From Agromyces sp. SYSU T00194 (GTDB lineage Bacteria > Actinomycetota > Actinomycetes > Actinomycetales > Microbacteriaceae), in assembly GCF_040496035.1 (NCBI RefSeq), contig NZ_JBEPJZ010000001.1:1798001-1862000 (forward strand): a DNA stretch of 64,000 bases, in the 5' to 3' direction. This document shows, one piece after another, positions 17,407 through 26,275 of this stretch; the first letter of the stretch is position 1; every line of letters starts with the position of its first letter. A program made the position numbers and the translations under genes. Under the pieces are notes generated by a model. That model did no database searches, had not been told where the DNA came from, and worked only from the letters and a program-made list of their open reading frames with translations.

Positions 17407-17426
17407 CGGGCCGGTCAGTCGGCCCG
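17407..17426. terminator. Short hairpin between convergent genes
   Basis: CGGGCCG (17407-17413) and CGGCCCG (17420-17426) with a 6-base loop. It includes the stop of the minus-strand YhgE gene. Weak bidirectional terminator candidate. Confidence 0.35.
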
Positions 17427-19304
17427 CGCCGCCTCGAGCGCGGACTCGCCCGATCGCCGTCGCACGATGCCGGCCAGCGCGAGCCCGGCGCCCACGAGCG
17501 CCCACACGAGCAGTGCGACGATCGGGCCCCATCCGGAGCCCACGTCGATCGCGGCGAGCAGCAGCGCGTCGGCCGGGCCGGTCGGCAGGAACGCCGCGAG
17601 CGCCTCCAGCGGGTCGGGCACCGTCGACGACGTGCCGACGACGAGCGCGACCACCGCCACGAGTGCGGCGAGGGTGCGCCCCACGCCGTCGAACGCCGCC
17701 GCCAGCCCGTGGTTGACGAGGGCGAACACCACGCCGAGGTACGTGCACGCCGCCACGAACAGCAGCCAGAACGCCGGGTCGACCGAGAGGAAGCCCATGA
17801 GCGTCACGCCCACGACGGCGCCCTGCGCGGCGCCCAGCCCGACGACCGGCCGCGCGCCGCGCACGAGCAGCCGGAACGACGAGTCGGGCCCGAGCAGCGC
17901 CCGGCCGGGCACCGCCCGTGCCGCGAGCGCGAGCACGAGCCCGCCGACCCACAGCGCGACGACCGCGAACAGGGGCACCGACTGCGTGCCCGATGCGGGC
18001 AGGTCGAGCGAGGCCGTCACGGGCTGGGCGACGACCGCCGACAGCGTCGAGATGTCGTCGTCGGTGTAGGTCGGGATCTGCTCGACCGCCTCGGCGAGCC
18101 CGTCGGCGAGCTGCGCCGCACCCGAATCGAGCTCCCCGGCGCCGGATGCCACGCCCTCCGCGCCGCTCGCGACCGACGCTCCGCCCTCGGCCGACTCGCC
18201 GGCGCCCGCCGCGACCTCGTTCGCGCCGGCCGAGGCGGAGTCGACGCCCGCGACGAGCCCCGGGATGCCGTTCGCGAGCTGCTGGTTGCCGGCCGCGACC
18301 TGGTCGGCCCCGGCGGCGAGCGCGGCGACGTCCTGGTTCGCCGCCTGCAACCGCCCGAGCGCGGCGGTCGCCCGGCTGCAGACCGTTCCGGGCCCGGGCA
18401 GCGCGCACACGTCCGACACGATGGTCGCGAACTCGTCCGTGGCCCGGGCGAGCGCCGCCGAGCCCGCGTCGACCGCGGCCGCGACCTGCGCCGATCCGGC
18501 GGCGAGCTGGGCGGTCTCGGCGGGCAGCGGCTGCACGGATGCATCGAGCTGCGCGAGCCCCGCCGACAACGACTCGGCGCCCGCGTCGAGCGCGTCGAGC
18601 CCGGATGCGAGCTGCTCGGCGCCCGCCGCCAGTTCGTCGCTGCCCGATGCGAGGCTCGCCGCGCCGTCCGCGAGCTGTGCGGCGCCGTCGGCGGCCTGGC
18701 CGATCGACGCGTTGAGCTGGTTGAACCCCTCGTACACGTTCGAGAGGTACCGCTGGGTGAGCTCGCGGTTCAGGGTCGCGACCGCCTCCTGCACGAGCAC
18801 CGCCGTGAGCGCGGGGTCGAGGTACGCGGTCGCCGGGGTGGTCTCCACGGTGAGGCTCGCCTGCACCGCGTCGGACGCCGGCCCCGAGATCGACGTCGCG
18901 TCGGCCGAGAACGACGGGGGGATCGTCACGACCGCCGCGTAGGTGCCCTCGGCCAGCCCGGTCGCGGCGTCGGTGTCGTTGGTGAGCACCCAGCCGAAGT
19001 TCGGGCCGGTCGGCGCGGGCGTCGCCGTGGCGTCCGCCCCCGGATCGTCGGGCGCGCCCTCGCCCGCGTCGCCGCCGATGAGGTTGGCCGCGAACTCGCG
19101 ACCGAGCGGCACCGTCTGCCCGTTCACGGTCACGGGGTCGTCGTCGTTCACGATCGCGGCGGTCACCCGGTCGAGGTGCTTCGCGGGCGCCGACAGCGCC
19201 CATGCCAGGAGCACCGCGACCAGCACCGGCAGCACCAGGAGGCCCACGACGGTGATCCATCCGGGCCGCTCCACGCCGCGCGTCGCGCCGAACGCGGGCC
19301 TCAC
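17415..19304 (-). CDS. YhgE/Pip-type membrane protein
   Basis: 629 residues. One N-terminal membrane segment (WITVVGLLVLPVLVAVLLAWAL) is followed by a long extracytoplasmic part. That part contains an SASGANE/ASGAEQLASG-type heptad series (about residues 190-400) typical of YhgE/Pip proteins and predicted to form a helical rod. About five membrane helices come at the C-terminus, from VPLFAVVALWVGGLVLALAA onward. Family members act as phage receptors or type VII secretion/envelope factors in other Gram-positives. The GTG start lies in a GTGA overlap with the upstream MMPL gene (tcac at 19301-19304), so the two are coupled and probably form one envelope export system. Confidence 0.85.
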   Translation of the reverse strand: MRPAFGATRGVERPGWITVVGLLVLPVLVAVLLAWALSAPAKHLDRVTAAIVNDDDPVTVNGQTVPLGREFAANLIGGDAGEGAPDDPGADATATPAPTGPNFGWVLTNDTDAATGLAEGTYAAVVTIPPSFSADATSISGPASDAVQASLTVETTPATAYLDPALTAVLVQEAVATLNRELTQRYLSNVYEGFNQLNASIGQAADGAAQLADGAASLASGSDELAAGAEQLASGLDALDAGAESLSAGLAQLDASVQPLPAETAQLAAGSAQVAAAVDAGSAALARATDEFATIVSDVCALPGPGTVCSRATAALGRLQAANQDVAALAAGADQVAAGNQQLANGIPGLVAGVDSASAGANEVAAGAGESAEGGASVASGAEGVASGAGELDSGAAQLADGLAEAVEQIPTYTDDDISTLSAVVAQPVTASLDLPASGTQSVPLFAVVALWVGGLVLALAARAVPGRALLGPDSSFRLLVRGARPVVGLGAAQGAVVGVTLMGFLSVDPAFWLLFVAACTYLGVVFALVNHGLAAAFDGVGRTLAALVAVVALVVGTSSTVPDPLEALAAFLPTGPADALLLAAIDVGSGWGPIVALLVWALVGAGLALAGIVRRRSGESALEAARAD

Positions 19305-22207
19305 GAGCGGCCCCAGCTCTCGGCGAGGCGCGGCGCGCCCGCGAGCGCGAGCAGCACGCGTGGGGCGTCGGCCGGCACGAGGTCGTCGGCGGCCCCGGGG
19401 TCGGCGCAGGCGACGACGAGGGTGAGCGGATGCCCCGTGCGAGCCTCCGCCCCGCGCCGCGCATCGGCCAGCACGGCGCGCACCTCGTCCCTGGCCGCGG
19501 GTTCGGTGAGGGCGTCGGCCCCGTCGACCGCGACCACCCGCGCGTCGCCCGCGAGCGCCGGCAGCAGCGCGTCGACCGGGTCGCGCGACTCGAGCACCGC
19601 CACCGCCGAGCGCCCGCGCACGGACGCCGCCCGCGTGGGCAGCACCAGGCCGGCGACCTTGCAGCGTCCCTCGACCATCGGCAGGCGTCCGGTGAGGGCC
19701 AGCAGCACGTCGGTGCGCGACGCTGCCGTGCCGCCCGTGACGAGCAGTGCACCGCCCGCGGGCACGCGCACGTCGAGCGGCGCGTCGCCCGGCGGCATCC
19801 GCTCGCACCGCCCCTCCTCGACGACGATCGCATGCCGGTCGTCGGGGGCGGGCCAATCGGCGAGCTCGTCCTCCTTCGAGAGGCCCTCGCCCTCGACGTC
19901 GAACGCCGGCAGCACCCGGTCGAGCCACGCCGGCAGCCACCAGGCGTGCCGGCCGAACGCGGCGAGCACCGCCGGAATGAGCGTCATCCGCACGACGAAC
20001 GCGTCGATCGCGACCCCGACCGCGAGGCCGAACGCGATCGGCTGCATCGATGCCTCGCCGTTCAGGATGAACCCGCCGAACACGCAGGTCATGATGATCG
20101 CGGCCGCCGTCACGACGCGGGCCGAGCCGACGAACCCGCGCTCGACCGCGGCGTGCGCCTCGCCGTGGTGCACCCAGTGCTCACGCATGCGGCTGACCAG
20201 GAACACCTCGTAGTCCATCGCCAGGCCGAACAGCACGCCCATCACGATGATGGGCATGAAGCTCGTCACCGACCCCACCGATTCGACGTTCAGGGGCCCC
20301 GCGAGGAACCCGTCCACGAACACCAGGCTCGTGAGCCCGAACGCCGCCCCGATCGACAGGGCGTAGCCGAGGGCCGCGGTGACCGGCACCACGATCGACC
20401 GGAACACCATCGCGAGCAGCAGCAGCGACAGCCCCACCACCAGCAGGCCGAACGGCAGCATCGAGGCTCCCAGCCGCTCGGAGATGTCGATGCCGAGCGC
20501 CGTGTAGCCGGTCACGGCGAGCGAGACGGCGTAGTCGTCCACGAAGTGGTCGTGCAGGGCGCGCAGGCGCTGCACCAGCTCCTCGGTCTCGGCGGAGTCG
20601 GGAGCGCCGGTCGGGATCACCTGGATCACCGCCGTGTCACCCGTCTCGTTCGGGGTCGCGAGCGGCACGGATGCCACGCCGGGCACGTCCGCCACCTCGG
20701 CGGCGATGTCGTCGATGAGCGTCACCGGGTCGGTCGACTGGATGACCGAGCCGGTGAGGATCAGCGGCCCGTTCGTGCCCGGCCCGAAGTGCTCCGCGAT
20801 GAGGTCGTAGGTGACCCGACCCGGGGAGCCCTCGGGCAGCGAGCCCGAGTCGGGCAGGGCGAGTCGCAGGCCGAGCGCCGGCACCGCGGCGAGCCCGAGC
20901 AGCGCCGTGACGAGCACGATCGTGACCGGCGGCCAGCGGGTCACGCCGCGCACCCAGTGGCCGAAGAACCCGCCGACGCGGGGCGGGGGCGGTGCGGATG
21001 CCTCGGGGTCGGGCGTGTCGGCGCCGGACGCGTCGGTGCCGGACGCGTCGGTGCCGGACGAGTCGGGGTCGTGCGTCGGCTCGGTGGCGTCCATCGGCAC
21101 GGTGGCGTCCGTCGGCTCGCTGTGATCCCTCGGCTCGGGGGCATCCGCGCCCGGCGCCGCGCGGTCGTGTCCGGGCCGGAAGCGCCGCGGCACCACGTGC
21201 CAGCCCGCGAAGCCGAGCAGTGCCGGCGTCAGGGTGAGGGCGACGGTCGCCGCCGAGGCGACCGCGAGCCCCGCGGCCAGACCCGTCACGGTGAGGAACG
21301 GGATCTGCGCGACCGCGAGGCCGAGCAGGGCGATGATGACCGTGGTGGCCGCGAAGGCGACCGCCGACCCCGCGGTCGCGACCGCGCGCGGGGCGGACTC
21401 CTCGGGCGGCATGCCGTGCTTCAGCTGGTCCTGGTGGCGCGACACGATGAACAGCGCGTAGTCCACGCCGACGGCGAGGCCGAGCATGACCGCCAGCAGC
21501 GGCGCGGTCGAGGTCACCGTGAGCCAGCGCGTGCCGGTCAGCACGATCGCGACCGCGACGCCGACGCCCGTGATCGCGGTGACCAGCGGCATGCCCGCGG
21601 CGACCAGCGAGCCGAACGTGACGAGCAGCACGACCAGCGCGATCAGCAGGCTGGTGAGCTCGCTGATGCCGATGCCCGGGTCGACCTGCGAGTACAGCGC
21701 GCCGCCGACCGCGACCTCGGAACCATCGGGCAGCGCGTCCTGCAGCGTCGTCGCCTCGGCCTGGAGGGCGTCGGAGGTCGACGGCTCGACCGCCGTCGCG
21801 ACCACCGAGAGCTGGATGGGCACGAGCACGGCGGAGTCGTCGTCCGAGACGTTCCCGGTCGAGGTGCCGCCGTACGGGTCGGTGACGCCGGCGACCTGGG
21901 GGATCGCCTGGATCGCGGTGACCGCGTCCTCCACCGCCTGCTGGAAGTCGGGGTCGGTGACGCTGCCGCCGTCGGGCGCCACGGCGATGAGCTGAGCGGA
22001 CGTGCCCGAGAACTGCGGGAAGGTGCGGGCGAGGGCGTCGAGCGCGTCCTGCGACTGCGTGCCCGGGAAGGCGTAGGTGTTGTTCGTGCCGGCGCCGAGG
22101 AGCACCGCGAGGCCGAGCAGCAGGCCGAGCACGAGGATCCACCCGACGAGCACCAGGCGGCGGGCGCGATACGCCCAGCGGCCGAGCGCATACAGGGCTG
22201 CGGACAT
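19301..22207 (-). CDS. MMPL family transporter with unusual C-terminal ATPase-like domain
   Basis: 968 residues. Two MMPL/RND halves carry the expected twelve helices; GVDYALFIVSRHQDQ and MDYEVFLVSRMREHW are the paired Asp-Tyr motifs of helices 4 and 10. A low-complexity linker between halves (DSSGTDASGTDASGAD) comes from a 15-bp repeat near 21021-21065. After the last helix (~770) is about 200 residues not found in plain MMPL proteins: VRVPAGGALLVTGGTAASRTDVLLALTGRLP then AVLESRDPVDALL and RVVAVDGADAL, arranged like an ABC ATPase core, but the Walker A Lys is missing. Exporter of lipid or peptide is the family role. ATG at 22207 has a GGGGGG stretch upstream. Coupled to the YhgE gene. Confidence 0.85.
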   Translation of the reverse strand: MSAALYALGRWAYRARRLVLVGWILVLGLLLGLAVLLGAGTNNTYAFPGTQSQDALDALARTFPQFSGTSAQLIAVAPDGGSVTDPDFQQAVEDAVTAIQAIPQVAGVTDPYGGTSTGNVSDDDSAVLVPIQLSVVATAVEPSTSDALQAEATTLQDALPDGSEVAVGGALYSQVDPGIGISELTSLLIALVVLLVTFGSLVAAGMPLVTAITGVGVAVAIVLTGTRWLTVTSTAPLLAVMLGLAVGVDYALFIVSRHQDQLKHGMPPEESAPRAVATAGSAVAFAATTVIIALLGLAVAQIPFLTVTGLAAGLAVASAATVALTLTPALLGFAGWHVVPRRFRPGHDRAAPGADAPEPRDHSEPTDATVPMDATEPTHDPDSSGTDASGTDASGADTPDPEASAPPPPRVGGFFGHWVRGVTRWPPVTIVLVTALLGLAAVPALGLRLALPDSGSLPEGSPGRVTYDLIAEHFGPGTNGPLILTGSVIQSTDPVTLIDDIAAEVADVPGVASVPLATPNETGDTAVIQVIPTGAPDSAETEELVQRLRALHDHFVDDYAVSLAVTGYTALGIDISERLGASMLPFGLLVVGLSLLLLAMVFRSIVVPVTAALGYALSIGAAFGLTSLVFVDGFLAGPLNVESVGSVTSFMPIIVMGVLFGLAMDYEVFLVSRMREHWVHHGEAHAAVERGFVGSARVVTAAAIIMTCVFGGFILNGEASMQPIAFGLAVGVAIDAFVVRMTLIPAVLAAFGRHAWWLPAWLDRVLPAFDVEGEGLSKEDELADWPAPDDRHAIVVEEGRCERMPPGDAPLDVRVPAGGALLVTGGTAASRTDVLLALTGRLPMVEGRCKVAGLVLPTRAASVRGRSAVAVLESRDPVDALLPALAGDARVVAVDGADALTEPAARDEVRAVLADARRGAEARTGHPLTLVVACADPGAADDLVPADAPRVLLALAGAPRLAESWGRS

Positions 22208-22336
22208 GCGCGGCCCCCCAGCTTCCATCGCAGGGGGGGTCGGATGTGAGCGCTCCCCAGACTACGACCGGGTGCCGCCGGACGGCAATGGGAACCACGC
22301 GGCCGCCACCGTCGCGCCTGGGGGAGGATGGGGCGC

Positions 22337-23290
22337 ATGGCCACCCCCGACGCGCGCATGCCCGTGTACCTCGACTGCGACACCGGCATCGACGACGCCG
22401 TCGCGCTCGCGTACCTGCTGGGGCATCCGCTCGTCGACCTCGTCGGCATCGGCACGGTGTTCGGCAACACGAGTGCGGCGCAGGCGGCGGGCAACACCCT
22501 CGGACTGCTCGCGGCCGCCGGCCGCGACGACGTGCCGGTGGCGATCGGCGCCCACGACCCCCTGCGCGGGCGCTTCGCCGGGGGATCCGCGCACGTCCAC
22601 GGCGCGAACGGCGTCGGCGGGGTCGAGCTGCCGGCCCCGCTGCATCCGCCCGTCGACGACGAGGACGCCGCGGGCATGCTCGCCCGCCTCGCCCGCGCGC
22701 ACGCCGGGCGGCTGCGGGTCGTCGCCGTCGGCCCCGCGACCAACCTCGCCCTGGCCGTGCGCCGCGACCCGGAGCTCGCCGGGCGCGTGCACTCGGTCAC
22801 GATCATGGGCGGCTCGATCGACGCGCCGGGCAACGTCTCGCTCGTCGCCGAGGCGAACTTCCGCAACGACCCGCTCGCCGCGGCCGCTGTGCTCTCGGCG
22901 CCGTGGCCGGTCGTGCTCGTGCCGCTCGACGTCACGATGCAGCACACCTTCGACGAGGCCCACCGGCAGCGGCTGCTCGCGGCGCCCGCGCCGCTGCCGC
23001 GCCTGCTCGGCGAGATGCTCGACACCTACCTCGGCTTCTACACGACCCGGTACGGCGGCGATCGGCGCTGCGCCCTGCACGACCCGCTCGCCGCGGCGAT
23101 CGCGGTGGGCGAGGTCGGCGGCCTCGGCTGGCGGCACGGCAGGTTCCACGTCGTCGACGACGAGGGCCCCGACCACGGTCGGGTGGTCGAGCTCGAGCCC
23201 GATCCCGAGCATCCGGACGCGCCCACCGGAGCGGTGCTGCGGGCGGACGCGGGCGTCGACGAGCTGCTGCTGCGGCGCATCCTGGGCTGA
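22337..23290 (+). CDS. Nucleoside hydrolase (inosine-uridine-preferring type)
   Basis: 317-residue cytoplasmic enzyme splitting the N-glycosidic bond of nucleosides into base and ribose. The calcium site is canonical: DCDTGIDDAVAL at residues 13-24. Also seen are ANFRNDPLAAAAVLSAPWPVVLVPLDVTMQ and a His-containing CALHDPLAAAIAVG segment, which carries the catalytic-region His-Asp. ATG at 22337 is preferred over 22328 because GGGGGAGG then lies 9 bases upstream. It is divergent from the MMPL gene with about 130 bases between, and unlike the operon 1 homologue it has a standard motif, so ordinary purine or pyrimidine nucleoside salvage is likely. Confidence 0.92.
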   Translation: MATPDARMPVYLDCDTGIDDAVALAYLLGHPLVDLVGIGTVFGNTSAAQAAGNTLGLLAAAGRDDVPVAIGAHDPLRGRFAGGSAHVHGANGVGGVELPAPLHPPVDDEDAAGMLARLARAHAGRLRVVAVGPATNLALAVRRDPELAGRVHSVTIMGGSIDAPGNVSLVAEANFRNDPLAAAAVLSAPWPVVLVPLDVTMQHTFDEAHRQRLLAAPAPLPRLLGEMLDTYLGFYTTRYGGDRRCALHDPLAAAIAVGEVGGLGWRHGRFHVVDDEGPDHGRVVELEPDPEHPDAPTGAVLRADAGVDELLLRRILG

Positions 23291-23324
23291 CGCCACCGGC
23301 CGGTCGCCGCACGCCCGCCGGCGG

Positions 23325-23783
23325 TCAGCGCCCCCGCCTGCCCCGCCTCGCGGGGTTGCTCGCACACTCGGCCTCGATCACGTCGGTGATGAACTGGCCC
23401 GGCTTCTCGGCCAGCCAGTTGCCCTCGACCAGCTGCACCGGGGCGAAGAACGTACGCGTGCGCGGATTGATGACGACGAGCTCGGGGTGGTACGGATCCG
23501 TGGTGATGCGCCACTCCAGCACCGTGCAGCGCACCAGGTGCTCGCCCAGCGCCACGCCCAGCGCATTGATGCGCGTGCGGGGGTCGCTGCGCTCCGGCGG
23601 GTTGATGCGCCGCCACCGCCCGGCCCAGTGGTCGTAGAGCGCCCGGACCTGCGCCGCGTCGGCGATGTCGGTGCCCGCGCCCTCGACGAGCTCGAGGTGC
23701 GCGTCGATCCACTCCCGCTCCTGCGGCACGAGCTCCGCCATGGGCGGCAGCACGCTGCGAGAGCGGTTTCCGAACAGGGGCAT
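23325..23783 (-). CDS. Hypothetical protein, DUF3806-like
   Basis: 152-residue soluble protein. The stretch INALGVALGEHLVRCTVLEWRITTDPYHPELVVINPRTRTFF resembles DUF3806 domains, which place a LGxAFG-like helix before a beta hairpin; function unknown. N-terminal LVPQEREWIDAHLELVEGAGTDIADA is a helical region; the C-terminus ends in an arginine-rich tail. Start ATG with GAGAAT ending 6 bases upstream, the same promoter style and hexamer as the FAD oxidase at 63807. Lies between the nucleoside hydrolase gene and the carboxylesterase gene. Confidence 0.65.
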   Translation of the reverse strand: MPLFGNRSRSVLPPMAELVPQEREWIDAHLELVEGAGTDIADAAQVRALYDHWAGRWRRINPPERSDPRTRINALGVALGEHLVRCTVLEWRITTDPYHPELVVINPRTRTFFAPVQLVEGNWLAEKPGQFITDVIEAECASNPARRGRRGR

Positions 23784-23789
23784 CCGCCT

Positions 23790-23795
23790 ATTCTC
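23790..23795 (-). promoter_or_regulatory. -10 hexamer GAGAAT, leaderless start at 23783
   Basis: Minus-strand GAGAAT, six bases (AGGCGG), then ATG. Confidence 0.4.
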
Positions 23796-23861
23796 GCGGG
23801 TGCGGGTTGCCCGGAGTCGGCACCAGTTCGGGGGGTACCGAGGGGGGTACTGCCCGCACCG

Positions 23862-25226
23862 CTACGGAGTCCCGACGCGCACGTCGCCCGACCAGCCGGG
23901 ACCCGCCGCGATGCGCGCGGCACCGATGCGCCCGTGGCGGGCGAACTCGGCCCAGGCCGCACGCAGCGGGGCGCCGCCGTCGACGAGCGACCGACCGCCC
24001 GCGGGGCGGAGGAGCGGCGCACCGGCCCACGCGTCCGCCGGGAACAGCAACGGCACCTCGATGGCGTGCGCCGCGCCCACCGGACTGCCGTCGGGGCGCA
24101 GCGTGAGCACGGCGACCTGCACGCGAGCGCCGGCCCGCGCGAGCATGCGTGCGAAGCGCCGGCCGTCGCGCGTGTACGCGATGCGCGTGAGCACCCGCAC
24201 GAGGCCGCGTCGCAGCATCCGCCCCACCAGCGGCACGCCGGCGATCGCGCCGAGCTTCGGGTCGATCTCCACGAAGTAGGACGCCTCGTCGCGGGTCCAC
24301 GTGACGAGCACGTCGACCCCCGGCGCGCGCTCGCGCCAGCGGTCGTCCATCGCGTGCTCGGCCGGCAACGGCGCATGCCCGTACTGCGGTGCGAACGCCA
24401 TGCTCGAGCGCAGGCCGTCGCCGGCCGATGCCTCCTTCGCGCGGGCCTGGGCCGCGAGCACGTCGTCGACCGGCGTGGTGGCGTCGAGCGGGCCGGCCGC
24501 GGCGAGCATCCGCTCGTGCATCCGCTCGCGACCGCCGCGGATACCGAACGGGGCGCTCTCGACGATCGCCCGCCGCACCAGGCCCGCCGCGCCGTCGGCG
24601 GCGAGCAGGTGCACGACCGCGTCCGCGCCGGAGGACTGCCCGACGACGGTCACCCGGTCGGGGTCGCCGCCGAACGCCGCGATGTGGGCACGCACCCAGC
24701 GCAGCGACTCCCGCAGGTCGAGCAGGCCGAGGTTGGCCGGCCGGTCGACGCCGTCGCCGAGGAAGCCGAGCAGCCCGAGCCGGGAGGTCACCGTGACGAC
24801 CAGCACGCCCTGCTCGCGCGCGAGGGCGGCCGCGTCGTGCCCGGCCATGTCCCCGGCGCCCGACACGTACGAGCCTCCGTGCATCCAGACGAGCACCGGC
24901 GCCGGGGCATCCGACAGTTCTCGTGGTCGCGTGATCGTCAGGCGCAGGCAGTCCTCGTCGGGCACGCAGCCGCGCATCGGCGATCCGACGAACGCCGCGC
25001 TCGGGCTGGCGGGCTGCGGGCAGGCGATGCGCACCTGCTGGAGCCCGGCGCTCTCGGCGGGGTCGGGGTCGACCGGCTCGGGCGGCGCGAAGCGCGCGGC
25101 CCGCGCATAGCGGACGTTGCGGATGCGCACGACGTCGCCGTCGGCCATGGCGGGGAAGGCGCCGAGCGGCGTGTCGACCTCGACCCGCTCGCCCCGCACC
25201 TCCAGCTGCTCGGTGCGATCGCTCAT
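23862..25226 (-). CDS. Type B carboxylesterase/lipase family protein
   Basis: 454-residue serine esterase of the alpha/beta-hydrolase superfamily. It shows the oxyanion-hole motif VLVWMHGGSYVSG, NLGLLDLRESLRWVRAHIAAFGGDPDRVTV and the nucleophile elbow GQSSGAD (G-x-S-x-G, where the family normally has GESAG). EDCLRLTI upstream matches the type B EDCLYLN signature. Length is a little short of the usual ~500. No signal peptide, so cytoplasmic; substrate unknown. ATG at 25226, GTGGAG about 12 bases upstream and a TACGAT -10 further up. Confidence 0.85.
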   Translation of the reverse strand: MSDRTEQLEVRGERVEVDTPLGAFPAMADGDVVRIRNVRYARAARFAPPEPVDPDPAESAGLQQVRIACPQPASPSAAFVGSPMRGCVPDEDCLRLTITRPRELSDAPAPVLVWMHGGSYVSGAGDMAGHDAAALAREQGVLVVTVTSRLGLLGFLGDGVDRPANLGLLDLRESLRWVRAHIAAFGGDPDRVTVVGQSSGADAVVHLLAADGAAGLVRRAIVESAPFGIRGGRERMHERMLAAAGPLDATTPVDDVLAAQARAKEASAGDGLRSSMAFAPQYGHAPLPAEHAMDDRWRERAPGVDVLVTWTRDEASYFVEIDPKLGAIAGVPLVGRMLRRGLVRVLTRIAYTRDGRRFARMLARAGARVQVAVLTLRPDGSPVGAAHAIEVPLLFPADAWAGAPLLRPAGGRSLVDGGAPLRAAWAEFARHGRIGAARIAAGPGWSGDVRVGTP

Positions 25227-25314
25227 CGGTGGTGCTCCACGGGGACCATCGTAGGTGTCGGCGCGCGACGGCGGCGTCGACCCGGCCCGCTGTGGACACG
25301 GCATGATGGCAGGC

Positions 25315-26109
25315 ATGAGCGCAGCATTCCCGGGGATGACCGAGATGCCCGACCCGCAGTTCGTGATGAGCGTGAACGGGCGACGGCTCGCCACCTACCA
25401 GTGGGGCCCCGAGGACGGCCCGGTCGTGCTCTGCGTGCACGGCTTCGCCTCGAGCTGCCGCGACAACTGGGTCAGCACCGGGTGGGTGCGCGACCTCACC
25501 CGGGCCGGGTTCCGGGTGCTCGGCGTCGACCAGCGCGGGCACGGCGCGAGCGACAAGCCGCACGAGTACCGCGCCTACGACATGGACCGCCTCGTCGAGG
25601 ACCTCGACACCGTGCTCGACACGTACCTGCTCGACTCGGTCTCGTACGTCGGCTACTCGCTCGGTGCCCGCGTCGGCTGGCAGTTCGCCGTCGCGCATCC
25701 CGAGCGCGTCGAGCGGGCCGTGCTCGGCGGCATCCCCGACGGTCGCCCGCTCGCGCGCCTGCAGATCGAGCAGGCCCGCGCGTACGCCGAGTCGGGCACG
25801 CCCGTCGAGGATCGCGTCACCCACAACTACGTCACCCTCGCCGAACGCGTGCCCGGCAACGACCTGCTCGCACTCGTGGCGCTCGCCGAGGGCATGCGCC
25901 ACGGCCAGGCCGACCCCGACCCCGACGACCCGCCGCTGCAGCAGATCCTCTTCGCGACCGGCAGCGAGGACGCCATCCTCGAGCGCTCGAAGGCGCTCGC
26001 CGCGGTCACGCCGAACGGCACGTTCCTCGAGCTGGAGGGTCGGCACCACTTCAACGCGCCCGGATCGCGCGACTTCCGCCGCGCGGCCGTGGAGTTCCTC
26101 TCGGAGTAG
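25315..26109 (+). CDS. Alpha/beta hydrolase
   Basis: 264 residues with a complete alpha/beta-hydrolase core: oxyanion region CVHGFASSCRDNW, GVDQRGHGASDKP, nucleophile elbow VGYSLGARVGW (G-x-S-x-G), and the catalytic His near the C-terminus in EGRHHFNAPGSRDF. Cytoplasmic; substrate not predictable. ATG at 25315 is preferred over an upstream in-frame GTG at 25255, since CATGAT seven bases upstream makes a leaderless -10 and homology begins here. Divergent from the esterase gene and convergent with the GH3 gene, from which it is separated by a palindromic element and a terminator. Confidence 0.85.
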   Translation: MSAAFPGMTEMPDPQFVMSVNGRRLATYQWGPEDGPVVLCVHGFASSCRDNWVSTGWVRDLTRAGFRVLGVDQRGHGASDKPHEYRAYDMDRLVEDLDTVLDTYLLDSVSYVGYSLGARVGWQFAVAHPERVERAVLGGIPDGRPLARLQIEQARAYAESGTPVEDRVTHNYVTLAERVPGNDLLALVALAEGMRHGQADPDPDDPPLQQILFATGSEDAILERSKALAAVTPNGTFLELEGRHHFNAPGSRDFRRAAVEFLSE

Positions 26110-26154
26110 CGCGCTGCGCGGTTCGATCTCCGCATCCGCGAATCGACCGGGTGT

Positions 26155-26214
26155 CGAGACCCGTCACGAAGCTGCACTCTGAGCGCGCAGAGCGCAGCCT
26201 TTCGACGGGTCTCG
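26155..26214. repeat. 60-base palindromic (REP-like) element
   Basis: Outer arms CGAGACCCGTC (26155-26165) and GACGGGTCTCG (26204-26214) are a perfect 11-bp pair. Inside, GCTGC/GCAGC and CTCTG/CAGAG continue the pairing, so nearly the whole stretch folds into one long hairpin. It is extragenic, between convergent genes. Confidence 0.6.
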
Positions 26215-26231
26215 GCTCCCGGAGACGACGA

Positions 26232-26263
26232 ACGGGGGCGGGACCCAGCGGCCCCGCCCCCGT
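26232..26263. terminator. Bidirectional terminator between convergent genes
   Basis: Perfect 11-bp stem ACGGGGGCGGG (26232-26242) with CCCGCCCCCGT (26253-26263) and a 10-base loop, 12 bases from the GH3 stop and downstream of the alpha/beta-hydrolase gene. Confidence 0.75.
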
Positions 26264-26275
26264 CGCCTCAGGGGG

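Noticed and set aside
17079..20213. 1044-codon plus-strand open frame opposite the YhgE and MMPL genes.
   Set aside because: Low-complexity Arg-rich translation, antisense to two clearly conserved membrane proteins.
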